Source: Paenarthrobacter nicotinovorans
Lineage (GTDB): Bacteria; Actinomycetota; Actinomycetes; Actinomycetales; Micrococcaceae
NCBI RefSeq assembly: GCF_021919345.1
Contig: NZ_CP089293.1
Location: 1,302,001-1,366,000 of the forward strand
Length of the DNA stretch: 64,000 nt
Reading direction: 5' to 3'
Shown: positions 18,385-27,930 of the stretch, piece after piece
How positions within the stretch are numbered: position 1 is the first letter of the stretch
Layout of the letters: every line of letters begins with the position of its first letter
Made by a program: the position numbers and the translations under genes
Notes under the pieces: generated by a model
Told to the model about the DNA's origin: nothing
Databases searched by the model: none
What the model saw: the letters and a program-made list of their open reading frames with translations, nothing else

Positions 18385-20886
18385 TCAGCGCCGCTGGGGG
18401 AGGACCCCGCGCAGGGACCGCCACCCGCGGACGGCTGCCCAAGCCACAGCCTTGCCCAGCGCAGCCACGGCCCGGAACGGCGCACCGAGTGCCCGGGCCC
18501 AGCGCCGCATCATCGACGGCGGGAGCCACTCCGCGCGGAACCGGACCAGCCAGCGTGCATTGTTCCGCAACGACTCACGCACGACGGCGATGCGGGGCGC
18601 GGCCGCCGGGGCCGCCACCGTAAGGCGGCCGTAGCGTTGCCGTTCAAAGTCCGAGGTGAGGGACGCAACGGCCTGGTGCGCGGCGTCGTCGAGCCCTCCC
18701 GACTCGCCCAAAGCGGCGCTGGAACTCAATTTGCTGGAGAAGTGCCGGGGCGTCTCGCTGGAGGTCGAAGGAACCCCGTAGTCGCTGGCAAGATCCTGCA
18801 GTTCAGCCCATGCCAGTTCCGGGGCGGGATCCTTGAATCCTGGCGGCAGAATGTCCGAGTCAGCCCTGGGTTTGATGCTCAACCGGCGTCGTCGAAGGGC
18901 AATCCTGCTGAGCCTCGGCGAGCACAGGAAAGCAAGCAGCAACAACGCCCCTGCCGTCGCGGCTGCGATCGCAGGGAGGGGATTGACGCCGGGGGACCCT
19001 GCTGCGGGTGTGCCCACCTCCGGGATAGGGACGGGAGCGGTAGCCACCGGGGCGGGAGTGGTGAGGGTTTCTTTCTCGTCAGTGTTGGTGCTGAGGTTGC
19101 CGGCAACGGAGCTTTCCGTTGCGTAGTCGGGTACCACGCCGCGCGAGGGTGTGGGCTCGAACGGGACCCAGCCAAGACCTTCAAAGTAGAGTTCAGGCCA
19201 TGCGTGGGCGTCCCTGGCGTCCACCTCATATTCAGGGAACGAACCCTGTCCCACCAGGGCAACCGATTCTCCCGTGAGGCGGCCGGGAGCGTAGCCAACC
19301 GCGATGCGGCTCGGGATGCCTTCGGCGCGCGCCATGACGGCCATGGCTGAGGAGAAGTGGACGCAATAGCCGCTCTTGACCGTGAGGAAATCGGCCAGGA
19401 CAGAGAGGCCGTTGCCGTCGTAGCCGTTCTGGACGGGTGCTTGCAGTGAATAGGTGAACGCGCCCGACCTCAGGTACTTCTGGATGGCCAACGCCTTGGC
19501 GTAATTGTTGTTGCCCGCGGGCGCCGTAACGGAGTCTGCGGTTTGCCGGACGATGTCCGGCAGGTTGCCGGGAACCCGGAGGAAATCATCGGAGATGGAG
19601 CGGGGTGGCGCCGTAGCTTGGGCCAGGGCCGCTGCCGTGACTTTGGGTGCGGCCGAGAAAACCACGTAGCGCTGTGCTCGCGTGGTGGTTTCCGTGCTCA
19701 TGATGCTCAGGGTGTCAGGGTCCCAGGTCCATCGACCGTTGAGGCCGTTGACGGAGGCAGGGGCGAACGGTGCGGGGAGGTAGGGGCTGGTGAACTGGCC
19801 GGCGCTGACGGAGGTAACGGCATAAACGATTTCACCCTGGACTGCATAGCCCGTTTCGATCCTGTCCGCACCTGCGCGGCGCTGCGCTGTGCGGTCATCC
19901 GGCGCCCAGGTTTCGCCGTCGAAGTGGTCAATGGTGACCGAGCGCAGGTAAAGCGGTGCGCTGGAGCTGGTTGAGTAAGTGATCCGGCCTGATCCGGTGG
20001 GGCTCCGAAGGCTGTTGCCCAAGGTGATCATCGGGTTTAGTCCGTTGGAAGCACCCCAGGGACTCAGCCGCGAACCCTCAGGAAACGTTCCCGTTTCGAA
20101 TCCCGGAATCGCCAGGGGCACCACCATAGTCAAGGCCAGCGCCAGGCCGCCGGTCACCAACGACCGCCGGAACTGCCCGGCGCCCCGCCCCGCCCCGGAC
20201 TGCAGGCGGGCATCGGGGGCGAACCAGTGGCTGCACCCGAGAATCAGCAGGTATCCCACGGCGGCACCCAGGAAACCGGCAACGCCCACGCTCTGGGGTT
20301 TGATGGTCGCCGGGACCACCATCACCGCCAGGATCCCGATGCCACTGGCAGCAGGCATGGACAAAGGAACCGCCAAAGCGTCAATGAGGATCACCAGGAG
20401 CCCCAGGCACGCGCACATGACAAATACGATCCCGGCGTTCGGTGCCACCGGCGCGCTCTCCGAGACCACCGTCTCGGCCGCTCGTTTGATCAGGCGCCCG
20501 ACGGCGGTAAAGGTACTGGTAGTGGGGATAAAGCCGGCCAGGCTGTCCTGGCGGCAGAAAGTGAAGGTGAGCACGGCTGCCAGGGAGACAAAGGATCCAA
20601 GCGTGGCCAGCAAGGGCTGGGCGCGGAGGGCTCGAAGGACGGCCAGGGTCAGGGAAACCACCAGGACAGTGGTGATCAGCGGCAGGAACCAGGCCCAGCC
20701 CCTGAGGACACCGTTCAGCGACAACGCGGCGCCCAGGACGGCTACGGAAATGGCAGCGGCCATGACCCATGGGTAGGGTCCCGGACCCGCAGTCCTTGGG
20801 CGGGACGGTGGTGTTGGCTGTTTCTGGCCTGGCGTTCCGTTCGCCGGGTTTGAGGCCGGGGAGTTCCGGTGGGAAGTAGTCGTCAT
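18385..20886 (-). CDS. Transglutaminase-like membrane protein (TgpA/DUF3488 type)
   Basis: 833 residues. About seven membrane helices lie in residues 38-250 (the TgpA domain). A large outside domain follows with the transglutaminase core: catalytic Cys508 in KSGYCVHFSS and His561 in DAHAWPELYF. The usual third-residue motif appears as FEPTP, with Glu where Asp is often seen. Another membrane helix follows near 650-670, then a basic C-terminal cytoplasmic region of about 160 residues. These proteins work with DUF58 and MoxR partners; a peptidase or cross-linking role in the envelope is likely but unproven. It overlaps the DUF58 gene by 4 nt. Confidence 0.9.
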   Translation of the reverse strand: MTTTSHRNSPASNPANGTPGQKQPTPPSRPRTAGPGPYPWVMAAAISVAVLGAALSLNGVLRGWAWFLPLITTVLVVSLTLAVLRALRAQPLLATLGSFVSLAAVLTFTFCRQDSLAGFIPTTSTFTAVGRLIKRAAETVVSESAPVAPNAGIVFVMCACLGLLVILIDALAVPLSMPAASGIGILAVMVVPATIKPQSVGVAGFLGAAVGYLLILGCSHWFAPDARLQSGAGRGAGQFRRSLVTGGLALALTMVVPLAIPGFETGTFPEGSRLSPWGASNGLNPMITLGNSLRSPTGSGRITYSTSSSAPLYLRSVTIDHFDGETWAPDDRTAQRRAGADRIETGYAVQGEIVYAVTSVSAGQFTSPYLPAPFAPASVNGLNGRWTWDPDTLSIMSTETTTRAQRYVVFSAAPKVTAAALAQATAPPRSISDDFLRVPGNLPDIVRQTADSVTAPAGNNNYAKALAIQKYLRSGAFTYSLQAPVQNGYDGNGLSVLADFLTVKSGYCVHFSSAMAVMARAEGIPSRIAVGYAPGRLTGESVALVGQGSFPEYEVDARDAHAWPELYFEGLGWVPFEPTPSRGVVPDYATESSVAGNLSTNTDEKETLTTPAPVATAPVPIPEVGTPAAGSPGVNPLPAIAAATAGALLLLAFLCSPRLSRIALRRRRLSIKPRADSDILPPGFKDPAPELAWAELQDLASDYGVPSTSSETPRHFSSKLSSSAALGESGGLDDAAHQAVASLTSDFERQRYGRLTVAAPAAAPRIAVVRESLRNNARWLVRFRAEWLPPSMMRRWARALGAPFRAVAALGKAVAWAAVRGWRSLRGVLPQRR

Positions 20887-22376
20887 CGGGGCACCGCCGC
20901 TCCACGCCTGACATCCATGGCAGCCCCTGCGGCGGCGACTATTCCACCTTCATCGAAGGAGGACCAGGCAGACGCCAACTGGGTCTTCGAGGTCACGGCG
21001 GCAACCCGCCAGCCCGCCTGGCGCAGGATCTCCAGGGCATCCTCGCTGCTTCGCGAAGAATCGCTGACCACCAGGGCGAAGGCGTTGGCGCCATAGGCGG
21101 CCGCAGGGGCCAGCGCCCTGGCTTCCGCGGGTGTCAGCGCACCCAACAACGCCAGAAGCGGTCCCCGCAAACGGTGTGCCGCCAGCTTGTCCATAAGCCT
21201 GTCGTCGAAGACTGAATCTGCAGCGTCGGCCGGTGCCTGGCCCGTCCTGACGTCGCGTTGCCCTGGTGCCGGATGTTCGGTGCGTGCAGGCCGGGGCCTC
21301 GGGCGACCGGAACCGTTCTCCGGCCGGTGATGCTCCGCCCTGGCGTGCCGGGGACCGCTGAGCTCGATGGCCGCCAACCCTTCCGCGATGGCCTGGAGGC
21401 CGCCAACACCGGAGAATTCCTCCGCGTCGGGATCCGGTGCCGAGCGGGAACGGAGGAATGCCGGTGCGCCGAACACATCCAGAATCCGCAGCGAATAGTT
21501 CCGCTCCGACAGATGCGCCGCGATCGATACGGCAGCGGTCACCATCCATTCAAAATCCGGGCCAGTCACCAGGTCGGAGTCTTCGTCATGGCCGCCAAAA
21601 ACGGAACCAGCGCCGGCAGCGAAGGCCGAGAAGCGCTGATCCAGGACAATGGTGGCTTCCGGGGTGGTCACGGATTCCTCCTGGCGGACCATGAGCTGGC
21701 CGTGACGTGCCGTGGCAGCCCAATGGACGCGGCGCATGGGGTCGCCGTGCCGGTATTCGCGGGTCATGATGTCGTCGTCGCTGGGGTTGGCGCGGATCCG
21801 CGTCGCCGTCACGCCGTCGTTCCCGCGGGCCCCGGCGAGGCCGGTGACCGGAAGCTCGACGGCGGCCGGCGTCACGGTGAGGAGGTCGCCGTCGTCGATT
21901 GAGTGCCGCCGCAAGGAAAGGCCGAAGGGATCGCTGAACTCTGCGGTGACCGGACCGATCCGGAACTGTCCGCGCTTACCGGATCGGAGGTGGTACTCGT
22001 AGCGGCTTGTGCCTCCCGAAGCGGAGCGGGCGGGGAAACGGAAGGCAGGCGGCTGGCCGAAACGGGGCGGCAATTGTTCCTCCATGATCACATGCCCCGT
22101 GGAATAGGACGTCCGCGCTACAGCCAGGCGGACTGTGGTGGTGCTGGATGTTTCCACCGTGGACGGATTGAACTCCCTGTACACCTGGAACTTGGGCTTG
22201 AGGACCCGTACTCCGGCAAGGGCAACCAGGGGGAGCAGGAGCAGAAGTACCGAAAGGGTCAGAAGATCGCGCCGGCCCATCACGTAGGCGGCCCCAAGGG
22301 AGATTGCGCCCGCGGCCAGCAGACCCCAGCCCCGGGTAGTGAACAGGTGTTTGGGAAGCCGGTCCATGAGTGCCAT
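20883..22376 (-). CDS. DUF58 domain-containing protein
   Basis: 497 residues. Two N-terminal membrane helices (about 15-55) are followed by a beta-rich domain and the DUF58 core: EYRHGDPMRRVHWAATARHGQLMVRQEE near residue 205, with the vWA-like strand TIVLDQRFS after it. The C-terminal half is variable, with a Pro/Arg-rich patch near 340-375 suggesting a flexible linker. In the usual arrangement MoxR ATPase acts on vWA-type partners such as DUF58 as a chaperone or maturation system. It is the second gene of a leftward operon, 12 nt after moxR and 4 nt overlapping the transglutaminase gene. Confidence 0.9.
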   Translation of the reverse strand: MALMDRLPKHLFTTRGWGLLAAGAISLGAAYVMGRRDLLTLSVLLLLLPLVALAGVRVLKPKFQVYREFNPSTVETSSTTTVRLAVARTSYSTGHVIMEEQLPPRFGQPPAFRFPARSASGGTSRYEYHLRSGKRGQFRIGPVTAEFSDPFGLSLRRHSIDDGDLLTVTPAAVELPVTGLAGARGNDGVTATRIRANPSDDDIMTREYRHGDPMRRVHWAATARHGQLMVRQEESVTTPEATIVLDQRFSAFAAGAGSVFGGHDEDSDLVTGPDFEWMVTAAVSIAAHLSERNYSLRILDVFGAPAFLRSRSAPDPDAEEFSGVGGLQAIAEGLAAIELSGPRHARAEHHRPENGSGRPRPRPARTEHPAPGQRDVRTGQAPADAADSVFDDRLMDKLAAHRLRGPLLALLGALTPAEARALAPAAAYGANAFALVVSDSSRSSEDALEILRQAGWRVAAVTSKTQLASAWSSFDEGGIVAAAGAAMDVRRGAAVPR

Positions 22377-22388
22377 TGCGGGTACCTC

Positions 22389-23477
22389 CTAAACGGCGTG
22401 GCGGTCCCTGCGCCACGCACCGGGCGGGTCCTGGGCCACCGGCAGCGACCCCAGGATTCCACGAAGGACGCTCTGCGGCGTATCACCGGAACTGGCCGCC
22501 TTGCGGTCCAGGATGATCCGGTGGGCGAGCACTGATTCAGCGACATCCACCACGTCATCCGGAAGGACGAAATCCCGGCCATCCAGAGCGGCTGTGGCCT
22601 TCGCCGCTCGCAGCAGCTGCAACAGGGACCGCGGACTGGCACCCAGGCGAAGGCGGGCACTGTCCCGGGTGGCCCTGCCGATTGCCACCGTATATTCCTT
22701 GATCGCAGTGGAGACATGGACCTGTTGGACTGTGGCGATCATTGCCGCGACGTCGCTGGCCGTGACCACCGGGGTCACTTTGGCCAGGGGCGAAGTGGCC
22801 TGGTGCGTTTCCAGCATCTCGATTTCTGCGTCCTTGTCCGGATACCCCATCGAGATTCTGGCCATGAACCTGTCGCGCTGGGCCTCGGGCAACGGATAGG
22901 TGCCCTCCATCTCGATCGGATTCTGGGTTGCCACCACCATGAACGGCAAACCCAGCTGGTACGAATGGCCGTCCACAGTGACTTGGTGCTCTTCCATGCA
23001 TTCCAGCAGAGCAGACTGGGTTTTGGCCGATGCCCGGTTGATTTCGTCGCCAATCACGATGTTCGCGAACACCGCTCCGGGGCGGAACTCGAACTGCCGT
23101 GACGACTGGTTGTAGATGGAAACGCCGGTCACATCCGAGGGCAACAGGTCCGGGGTGAACTGGATACGGGAGACGGTGCAGTCCACGGTGCGGGCCAGCG
23201 TCTTTGCCAGCAGGGTCTTTCCGACGCCGGGTACGTCCTCCAGCAGCAGATGGCCTTGGGCGAGCAGGACAGTGAGCGCGAGCTTGGCGGCATCGGCCTT
23301 GCCGTCAATGACTTTGTTAATGGATCCAAGGATGCGCTCGCTGGCATCATGGAACCTGTCCTGGTCCAGGACCTGCGGCCTGTGCCCGTTCAGTCCTGCG
23401 CCATCACGGGGCAGCGAACTGTAATCCTCGCCCTGAAGAGGCGAGGATTCAACGGTGGCTTGTCGCTTTGACTCCAT
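22389..23477 (-). CDS. MoxR family AAA+ ATPase
   Basis: About 362 residues from the ATG at 23477 (MESKRQATVESSPLQ), preceded by AAGGG at good spacing; an ATG at 23564 also has a GGGGAG and would add 29 residues of uncertain character. Walker A is VPGVGKTLLAKT, Walker B lies in NIVIGDEINRA with the following KTQSALLECMEEHQVT, sensor 1 in ATQNPIEMEGTYPLPEAQRDRF, and sensor 2 near SPRSLLQLLRAAKA. MoxR proteins act as chaperones for vWA-domain partners. It is the first gene of the moxR, DUF58, transglutaminase operon and is divergent from the TatD-like gene. Confidence 0.92.
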   Translation of the reverse strand: MESKRQATVESSPLQGEDYSSLPRDGAGLNGHRPQVLDQDRFHDASERILGSINKVIDGKADAAKLALTVLLAQGHLLLEDVPGVGKTLLAKTLARTVDCTVSRIQFTPDLLPSDVTGVSIYNQSSRQFEFRPGAVFANIVIGDEINRASAKTQSALLECMEEHQVTVDGHSYQLGLPFMVVATQNPIEMEGTYPLPEAQRDRFMARISMGYPDKDAEIEMLETHQATSPLAKVTPVVTASDVAAMIATVQQVHVSTAIKEYTVAIGRATRDSARLRLGASPRSLLQLLRAAKATAALDGRDFVLPDDVVDVAESVLAHRIILDRKAASSGDTPQSVLRGILGSLPVAQDPPGAWRRDRHAV

Positions 23478-23641
23478 GGAATGCCCTTCAGCCTTCGCCG
23501 CGGCACCGCCGGTGCTGGCCGCCTGTCCGTTCCAGACTACCCAGACTTTGGCCGTCCCTGACATAGTGCTCCCCGGAATTTATGTGCCAACTGGAATTTA
23601 TCCGGACTGCAGGAGGACCGCAGTCCGATTAAGGTGGGAGC

Positions 23642-24538
23642 ATGTGCAATTCCCTTGCTCCTGCCCCTTACCGCGCGTCACCGGGCGCTGACGAAAAGCC
23701 GGACGCCCGCCGGGAATACCCGCCCGCGCCCGAACCCCTGCCCGTACCGGTGATGGACAACCACACACATCTGGACTTCCGGCACGGATTGATCGAGGTA
23801 TCGGTCCGGGACGCCATGGACTCCGCAGAGGCAGTTGGCGTGCAGGGAGCTGTGCAGGTTGGCTGCGACCTTGAGTCTTCGCGCTTCACTGTGCAGGCCG
23901 TGGACGCTGATCCGCGGCTGCTGGGGGCAGTGGCAATCCACCCCAACGATGCTCCCGTTTATGCGGGCCGCGGTGAATTGGATGCCGCGCTCGCGGAAAT
24001 TGAGGAACTGGCAGCACATCCCCGTGTCCGGGCCATCGGCGAGACCGGTTTGGACTTTTTCCGCACCCACGGTGAGGGGCTGGCCCACCAGCGCTATTCC
24101 TTCCGTCGCCACATCGACATCGCCAAGCGCCTGGGACTGACCTTGCAGATCCATGACCGCGACGCGCACGACGACGTGGTGCAGGTACTGCGGGAAGAAG
24201 GAGCACCGGAACGCGTGGTGTTCCATTGCTTCTCGGGGGACGAGGGACTCGCACGGATCTGCAATGACAACGGTTGGTACATGTCCTTCGCCGGCACCAT
24301 GACCTTCAAGAATGCCGGAAACCTGCGATCGGCGCTGGCCATCGCCGAGCCAAGCCGGATATTGGTTGAAACCGACTCGCCCTTCCTGACGCCCCACCCG
24401 CACCGCGGCCGTCCGAACGCGAGCTACATGGTCCCGTACACCGTCCGGTCCATGGCCGAGGTGACAGAAAGTGACTTGGCCGAACTCTGTTCGCGCTTGG
24501 CCGAAAATACCTTGGAAGCCTACGGTTCCTGGGCCTGA
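23642..24538 (+). CDS. TatD family metal-dependent hydrolase
   Basis: 298 residues. It has the TIM-barrel amidohydrolase metal-site motifs of TatD/YcfH: DNHTHLD (residues 38-44), GETGLDFF, IHDRDAHDDV, VFHCFSGD and ETDSPFLTP. Family members are Mg-dependent 3'-5' DNases or have unknown phosphoesterase activity. The 36-residue N-terminal extension is typical of actinobacterial versions. The gene regularly precedes the rpf, rsmA, ispE group in these genomes, as here. Confidence 0.93.
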   Translation: MCNSLAPAPYRASPGADEKPDARREYPPAPEPLPVPVMDNHTHLDFRHGLIEVSVRDAMDSAEAVGVQGAVQVGCDLESSRFTVQAVDADPRLLGAVAIHPNDAPVYAGRGELDAALAEIEELAAHPRVRAIGETGLDFFRTHGEGLAHQRYSFRRHIDIAKRLGLTLQIHDRDAHDDVVQVLREEGAPERVVFHCFSGDEGLARICNDNGWYMSFAGTMTFKNAGNLRSALAIAEPSRILVETDSPFLTPHPHRGRPNASYMVPYTVRSMAEVTESDLAELCSRLAENTLEAYGSWA

Positions 24539-24607
24539 ACCAGTAGTGATTTGCGCGCAGCGGGCGTTCGGGGATGGATACCCGGTATGCAGAAGTCTTG
24601 GTTCGTT

Positions 24608-24831
24608 TATAACAGATCGGTTACTGTGTTAAACAAGTAGCCGGGGTCGGGGAAGGCCTTCGGACAACTGGTCCGGTTGATTCCGGACCGTTCAGTTGAA
24701 TGTTTTTTGGCGGCACAGATGCCGGCAGCAAGAGTGGGACCAGGCAGTTTTGCCTGGCCCCTCGGTTTTGCGGCTGGCATTATTTCTGTGCTTTTCCCCG
24801 TGCCCGGATGGTCTGAGAGTTATGGGCAATC
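24608..24831 (+). promoter_or_regulatory. Structured leader of the Rpf gene, possible riboswitch or attenuator
   Basis: This 293-nt gap holds an A/T-rich stretch (TATAAC at 24608-24613, a candidate -10) and then two hairpins. The first pairs CAACTGGTCCGG (24665-24676) with CCGGAC (24683-24688) and CAGTTG (24693-24698), with a small bulge. The second pairs GGGACCAGGCA (24736-24746) with TGCCTGGCCCC (24751-24761) and is followed by TCGGTTTTG, so it looks like a terminator 70 nt before the GTG. Leader control by c-di-AMP riboswitches is known for rpf genes of other actinobacteria; I could not match that core here. Confidence 0.45.
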
Positions 24832-25995
24832 GTGATCAAGTTCTTCACAACGGATGGCAAGTTCAGCTTCCTCAAAGTAGGTGCCCAGTTGCTGGTAGTT
24901 GCAGCACTGGTGGTCGGTGTGGTCGCCTTCGTCGGCAACAACAAGACCGTCACCCTCAACGTTGACGGAAAGGTAAGCTCCATCCAGACCTTTGGCGGCA
25001 CTGTTGACGAAGTAGTCAAGGCAGCCAAGGTCGAGCTGAAGGACGCAGACCGCGTTTCACCGGCCCTGGACGCGCGTGTCGATAACGGCTCCGTGGTGAA
25101 CATCAACCTGGCCAAGGCGGTCTCCATTGAACTGGACGGCGCCCGCAAGACGGTCAACACCACCGCCTCCGACGTCGCCGGACTGGTCAGTGAACTTGGT
25201 GTAGCCAGCTCCTCGCAGGTTTCCCAGCCGAAGGAAGCTGCCCTGGAAGTTACGGGCTCCTTCGTCTCCATTTCCACCCCCAAGACCATCAGCGTGGTTG
25301 CCGACGGCAAGAGCACCAGCACCACCACCACAGCTGCTGACGTTGCCACCGTCCTCAAGGACGCCGGTGTCACGGTAGGCGCCAACGACCGCCTGTCCCA
25401 GCCCGGCAACGCCCCCGTCATCCAGGACATGGTCATCAAGGTTTCCCGCGTGGACACCAGCAAGACGGCCGAGGCCACTGAAGAAGTGCCGTTCGACAGC
25501 GTCAAGACCGAAAGCGCCGATCTCTTCAAGGGTGAGGAAAAAGTCACCCAGGAAGGCGTCGCCGGTTCCCTGGTCAAGACCTTCAAGCTGGTTCTCGTGG
25601 ATGGGCGCGAAGCGTCGCGAACCCTGGTCTCCAGCAACGTGGCCACCCCGCCGGTCGCAGAAAAGATCAGCGTAGGCACCAAGGCCCGCCCCGTGGCAGC
25701 ACCCGCAGCCGCTGCTGCTGCAGCAGCCCCTGTATCAAGCGGTCCCACCGGTGCTCCGAACGAGGCCATGTGGGACAGGATCGCCCAGTGCGAGTCCGGT
25801 GGAAACTGGGCCATCAACACCGGTAACGGCTACTACGGTGGACTCCAGTTCTCCGGCCCCACCTGGCTTGCCAACGGTGGTGGCGCCTACGCTCCGACCG
25901 CAAACCTCGCCACCAAGGCCCAGCAAATCGAGATCGCCAACCGCCTGTACGCCAAGAACGGCCTCAGCGACTGGGGCTGCGCGCACGCAGCCTGA
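24832..25995 (+). CDS. Resuscitation-promoting factor, RpfB-like
   Basis: 387 residues with a GTG start. An N-terminal anchor (about residues 15-34) is followed by DUF348-type modules with repeated 'V-x-V-D-G-K' strands, a G5-type domain around 210-290, an Ala-rich linker, and a C-terminal lysozyme-like Rpf domain of about 75 residues beginning [17 protein letters not shown]. The catalytic Glu is in CESGG (about residue 321), with [10 protein letters not shown] and the terminal GC close to the end. RpfB-type enzymes cut peptidoglycan at the surface and wake dormant cells. It is followed 26 nt later by rsmA-ispE. Confidence 0.93.
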   Translation: MIKFFTTDGKFSFLKVGAQLLVVAALVVGVVAFVGNNKTVTLNVDGKVSSIQTFGGTVDEVVKAAKVELKDADRVSPALDARVDNGSVVNINLAKAVSIELDGARKTVNTTASDVAGLVSELGVASSSQVSQPKEAALEVTGSFVSISTPKTISVVADGKSTSTTTTAADVATVLKDAGVTVGANDRLSQPGNAPVIQDMVIKVSRVDTSKTAEATEEVPFDSVKTESADLFKGEEKVTQEGVAGSLVKTFKLVLVDGREASRTLVSSNVATPPVAEKISVGTKARPVAAPAAAAAAAAPVSSGPTGAPNEAMWDRIAQCESGGNWAINTGNGYYGGLQFSGPTWLANGGGAYAPTANLATKAQQIEIANRLYAKNGLSDWGCAHAA

Positions 25996-26021
25996 CCCCG
26001 GACAGGCGATACGATACCTAG

Positions 26022-26903
26022 GTGACTGAACCGAATTCCGAACCCGCCGCCGTCGCGCCTTTGATGGGCGCAACCGACATCCGACGGCTCGCCGAGGAAA
26101 TCGGTGTACGCCCCACGAAAACACTGGGGCAGAACTTTGTGATCGATGGAAACACCATCCGCAGGATCGTGACAGCGGCCGCTATCGATGCCGACGAGAC
26201 CGTACTGGAAGTGGGACCCGGACTGGGTTCCCTGACGCTCGGACTCCTGGATGCGGCCAAGAATGTCGTGGCCGTGGAGATCGACCCCGTCCTGGCAGGA
26301 AAACTGCCCGAGACGGTGCGGGAATGGCGCCCCGAGGCCCAGGACAATTTCCACCTGGTGCTCTCCGACGCCATGAAGGTCACGGAGCTGCCCGTCGATC
26401 CGACGGCGTTGGTGGCCAACCTCCCGTACAACGTGGCCGTTCCCGTGGTCCTGCACCTCCTCCAGCATTTCCCCACCCTGCAACACGGACTGGTCATGGT
26501 GCAGGACGAAGTGGCCGACCGCCTTGCTGCAAGCCCGGGCTCCAAGATCTACGGCGTTCCGTCGGTCAAGGCAGCCTGGTACGGGCACATGCGCAAGGCC
26601 GGCGTTATCGGGATGAACGTCTTTTGGCCCGCACCGAAAATCCACTCCGGACTGGTCGCCTTCACCCGGCACGAACCTCCCGTTACGCACGCCACCCGCG
26701 AGCAGGTCTTCGCCGTCATCGACGCTGCCTTCGCCCAGCGCAGGAAGACCCTGCGCGCCGCCTTGGCGGGCTGGGCCGGAAGCGCCGCAGAGGCTGAACG
26801 CTGCCTCGTGGCGGCCGGCGTCGACCCCACAGCACGCGGCGAAGTCCTGGATATCTCCGCCTATGTCAGGATTGCCGAAGCCCGCCACCCCGTGGGCGCA
26901 TGA
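26022..26903 (+). CDS. rsmA: 16S rRNA dimethyladenosine transferase
   Basis: 293 residues with a GTG start; also known as KsgA. It dimethylates the two adjacent adenosines A1518 and A1519 of 16S rRNA. Visible: [13 protein letters not shown] motif [16 protein letters not shown], and the catalytic NLPYNVAVP, then a C-terminal helical domain with [13 protein letters not shown]. Its stop overlaps the ispE start by 4 nt (ATGA). Confidence 0.96.
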   Translation: MTEPNSEPAAVAPLMGATDIRRLAEEIGVRPTKTLGQNFVIDGNTIRRIVTAAAIDADETVLEVGPGLGSLTLGLLDAAKNVVAVEIDPVLAGKLPETVREWRPEAQDNFHLVLSDAMKVTELPVDPTALVANLPYNVAVPVVLHLLQHFPTLQHGLVMVQDEVADRLAASPGSKIYGVPSVKAAWYGHMRKAGVIGMNVFWPAPKIHSGLVAFTRHEPPVTHATREQVFAVIDAAFAQRRKTLRAALAGWAGSAAEAERCLVAAGVDPTARGEVLDISAYVRIAEARHPVGA

Positions 26904-27892
26904 ATCCGGGAACCAGCAGACCGGGCGGTCTCCCATTCGCGGGAGACCGCTTCCACGCCCGGACAGTCCGCGTCAAGGCACCCGGCAAGGTCAACGTCTC
27001 CCTAAGCGTTGGTCCGCTCAGGCCAGACGGCTACCACTCCGTGGCGAGCGTCTACCTGGCCGTCTCCCTGTACGAAGAAGTTGCGGCCACCAGCACCGAA
27101 GGCCCTGGAATCACCGTCAGCATCAGTCCGGACAGCACGCTGGACCTGGACGGCGTGGACATTCCCCTGGACGAACGAAACCTCGCCTACAAGGCTGCAG
27201 CAATCATGGCCGAGGTCTCCGAAAAGCCCACGGGTGTGCACCTTGAGATCACCAAGCGGGTCCCGGTCGCCGGCGGTATGGGCGGCGGTTCCGCGGACGC
27301 GGCGGCCACGCTCCTGGCCTGCGATGCGCTGTGGAACAGCGGCCTTTCCCGCGAGGAACTCGCGCATCTGGCGGCTGAACTGGGCGCAGACGTGCCGTTT
27401 TCGCTCCTTGGCGGCACAGCCGTCGGGCTCGGCGTGGGCGACAAACTGTCGCCGGCTCTGGCCAAGGCCCAAATGGACTGGGTGCTCGTCTTCGCCGATT
27501 ACGGGCTCTCCACCCCGGACGTCTTCCGTACCCTGGATGGCTTGCGTGACTCCGAAGGTGCGGACATTCCCGAGCCGGTTGCCGTGGATCCCACCATTTT
27601 GCAGGCCCTGCGCAACGGGGATCCCGAAACCTTGAGCCGCGTCCTCATCAACGATCTCCAGCGGGCTTCGATCGCCCTTGCGCCGCAACTGCGCGACACC
27701 ATCGGCTTGGGCGAAGCACGCGGCGCCCTCGCCGGCATGGTCTCCGGTTCCGGCCCTACCATCGCCCTGTTGGCCCGGGACTCCGTCTCCGCCAGCGTCC
27801 TCGCCGAGGAGCTGACCCACCGCGGGCACACAGCGGTGGCCGTCCACGGCCCCGTTCCCGGAGCCCGGATCATCTCCGATACCCTCCTTTAG
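26900..27892 (+). CDS. ispE: 4-diphosphocytidyl-2-C-methyl-D-erythritol kinase
   Basis: 330 residues of the GHMP kinase family. It phosphorylates CDP-methylerythritol in the non-mevalonate isoprenoid pathway. Marks: [11 protein letters not shown] (about residues 24-34), [10 protein letters not shown], the ATP loop [14 protein letters not shown] (about 120-133), and the C-terminal GMVSGSGPT. About 20 residues precede the usual N-terminus, but the ATG overlapping rsmA is the natural start. It is translationally coupled to rsmA. Confidence 0.96.
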   Translation: MNPGTSRPGGLPFAGDRFHARTVRVKAPGKVNVSLSVGPLRPDGYHSVASVYLAVSLYEEVAATSTEGPGITVSISPDSTLDLDGVDIPLDERNLAYKAAAIMAEVSEKPTGVHLEITKRVPVAGGMGGGSADAAATLLACDALWNSGLSREELAHLAAELGADVPFSLLGGTAVGLGVGDKLSPALAKAQMDWVLVFADYGLSTPDVFRTLDGLRDSEGADIPEPVAVDPTILQALRNGDPETLSRVLINDLQRASIALAPQLRDTIGLGEARGALAGMVSGSGPTIALLARDSVSASVLAEELTHRGHTAVAVHGPVPGARIISDTLL

Positions 27893-27930
27893 TACCTCTC
27901 CGCATTCCCGGCAGTAGAAAGTAGTACCCA

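Noticed and set aside
16758..18485. 575-codon open frame opposite gabD
   Set aside because: Shadow of the ALDH gene and crosses its terminator.
24640..24761. c-di-AMP (ydaO-type) riboswitch
   Set aside because: Gene context fits, but conserved core elements were not found by eye, so only a generic structured leader is reported.
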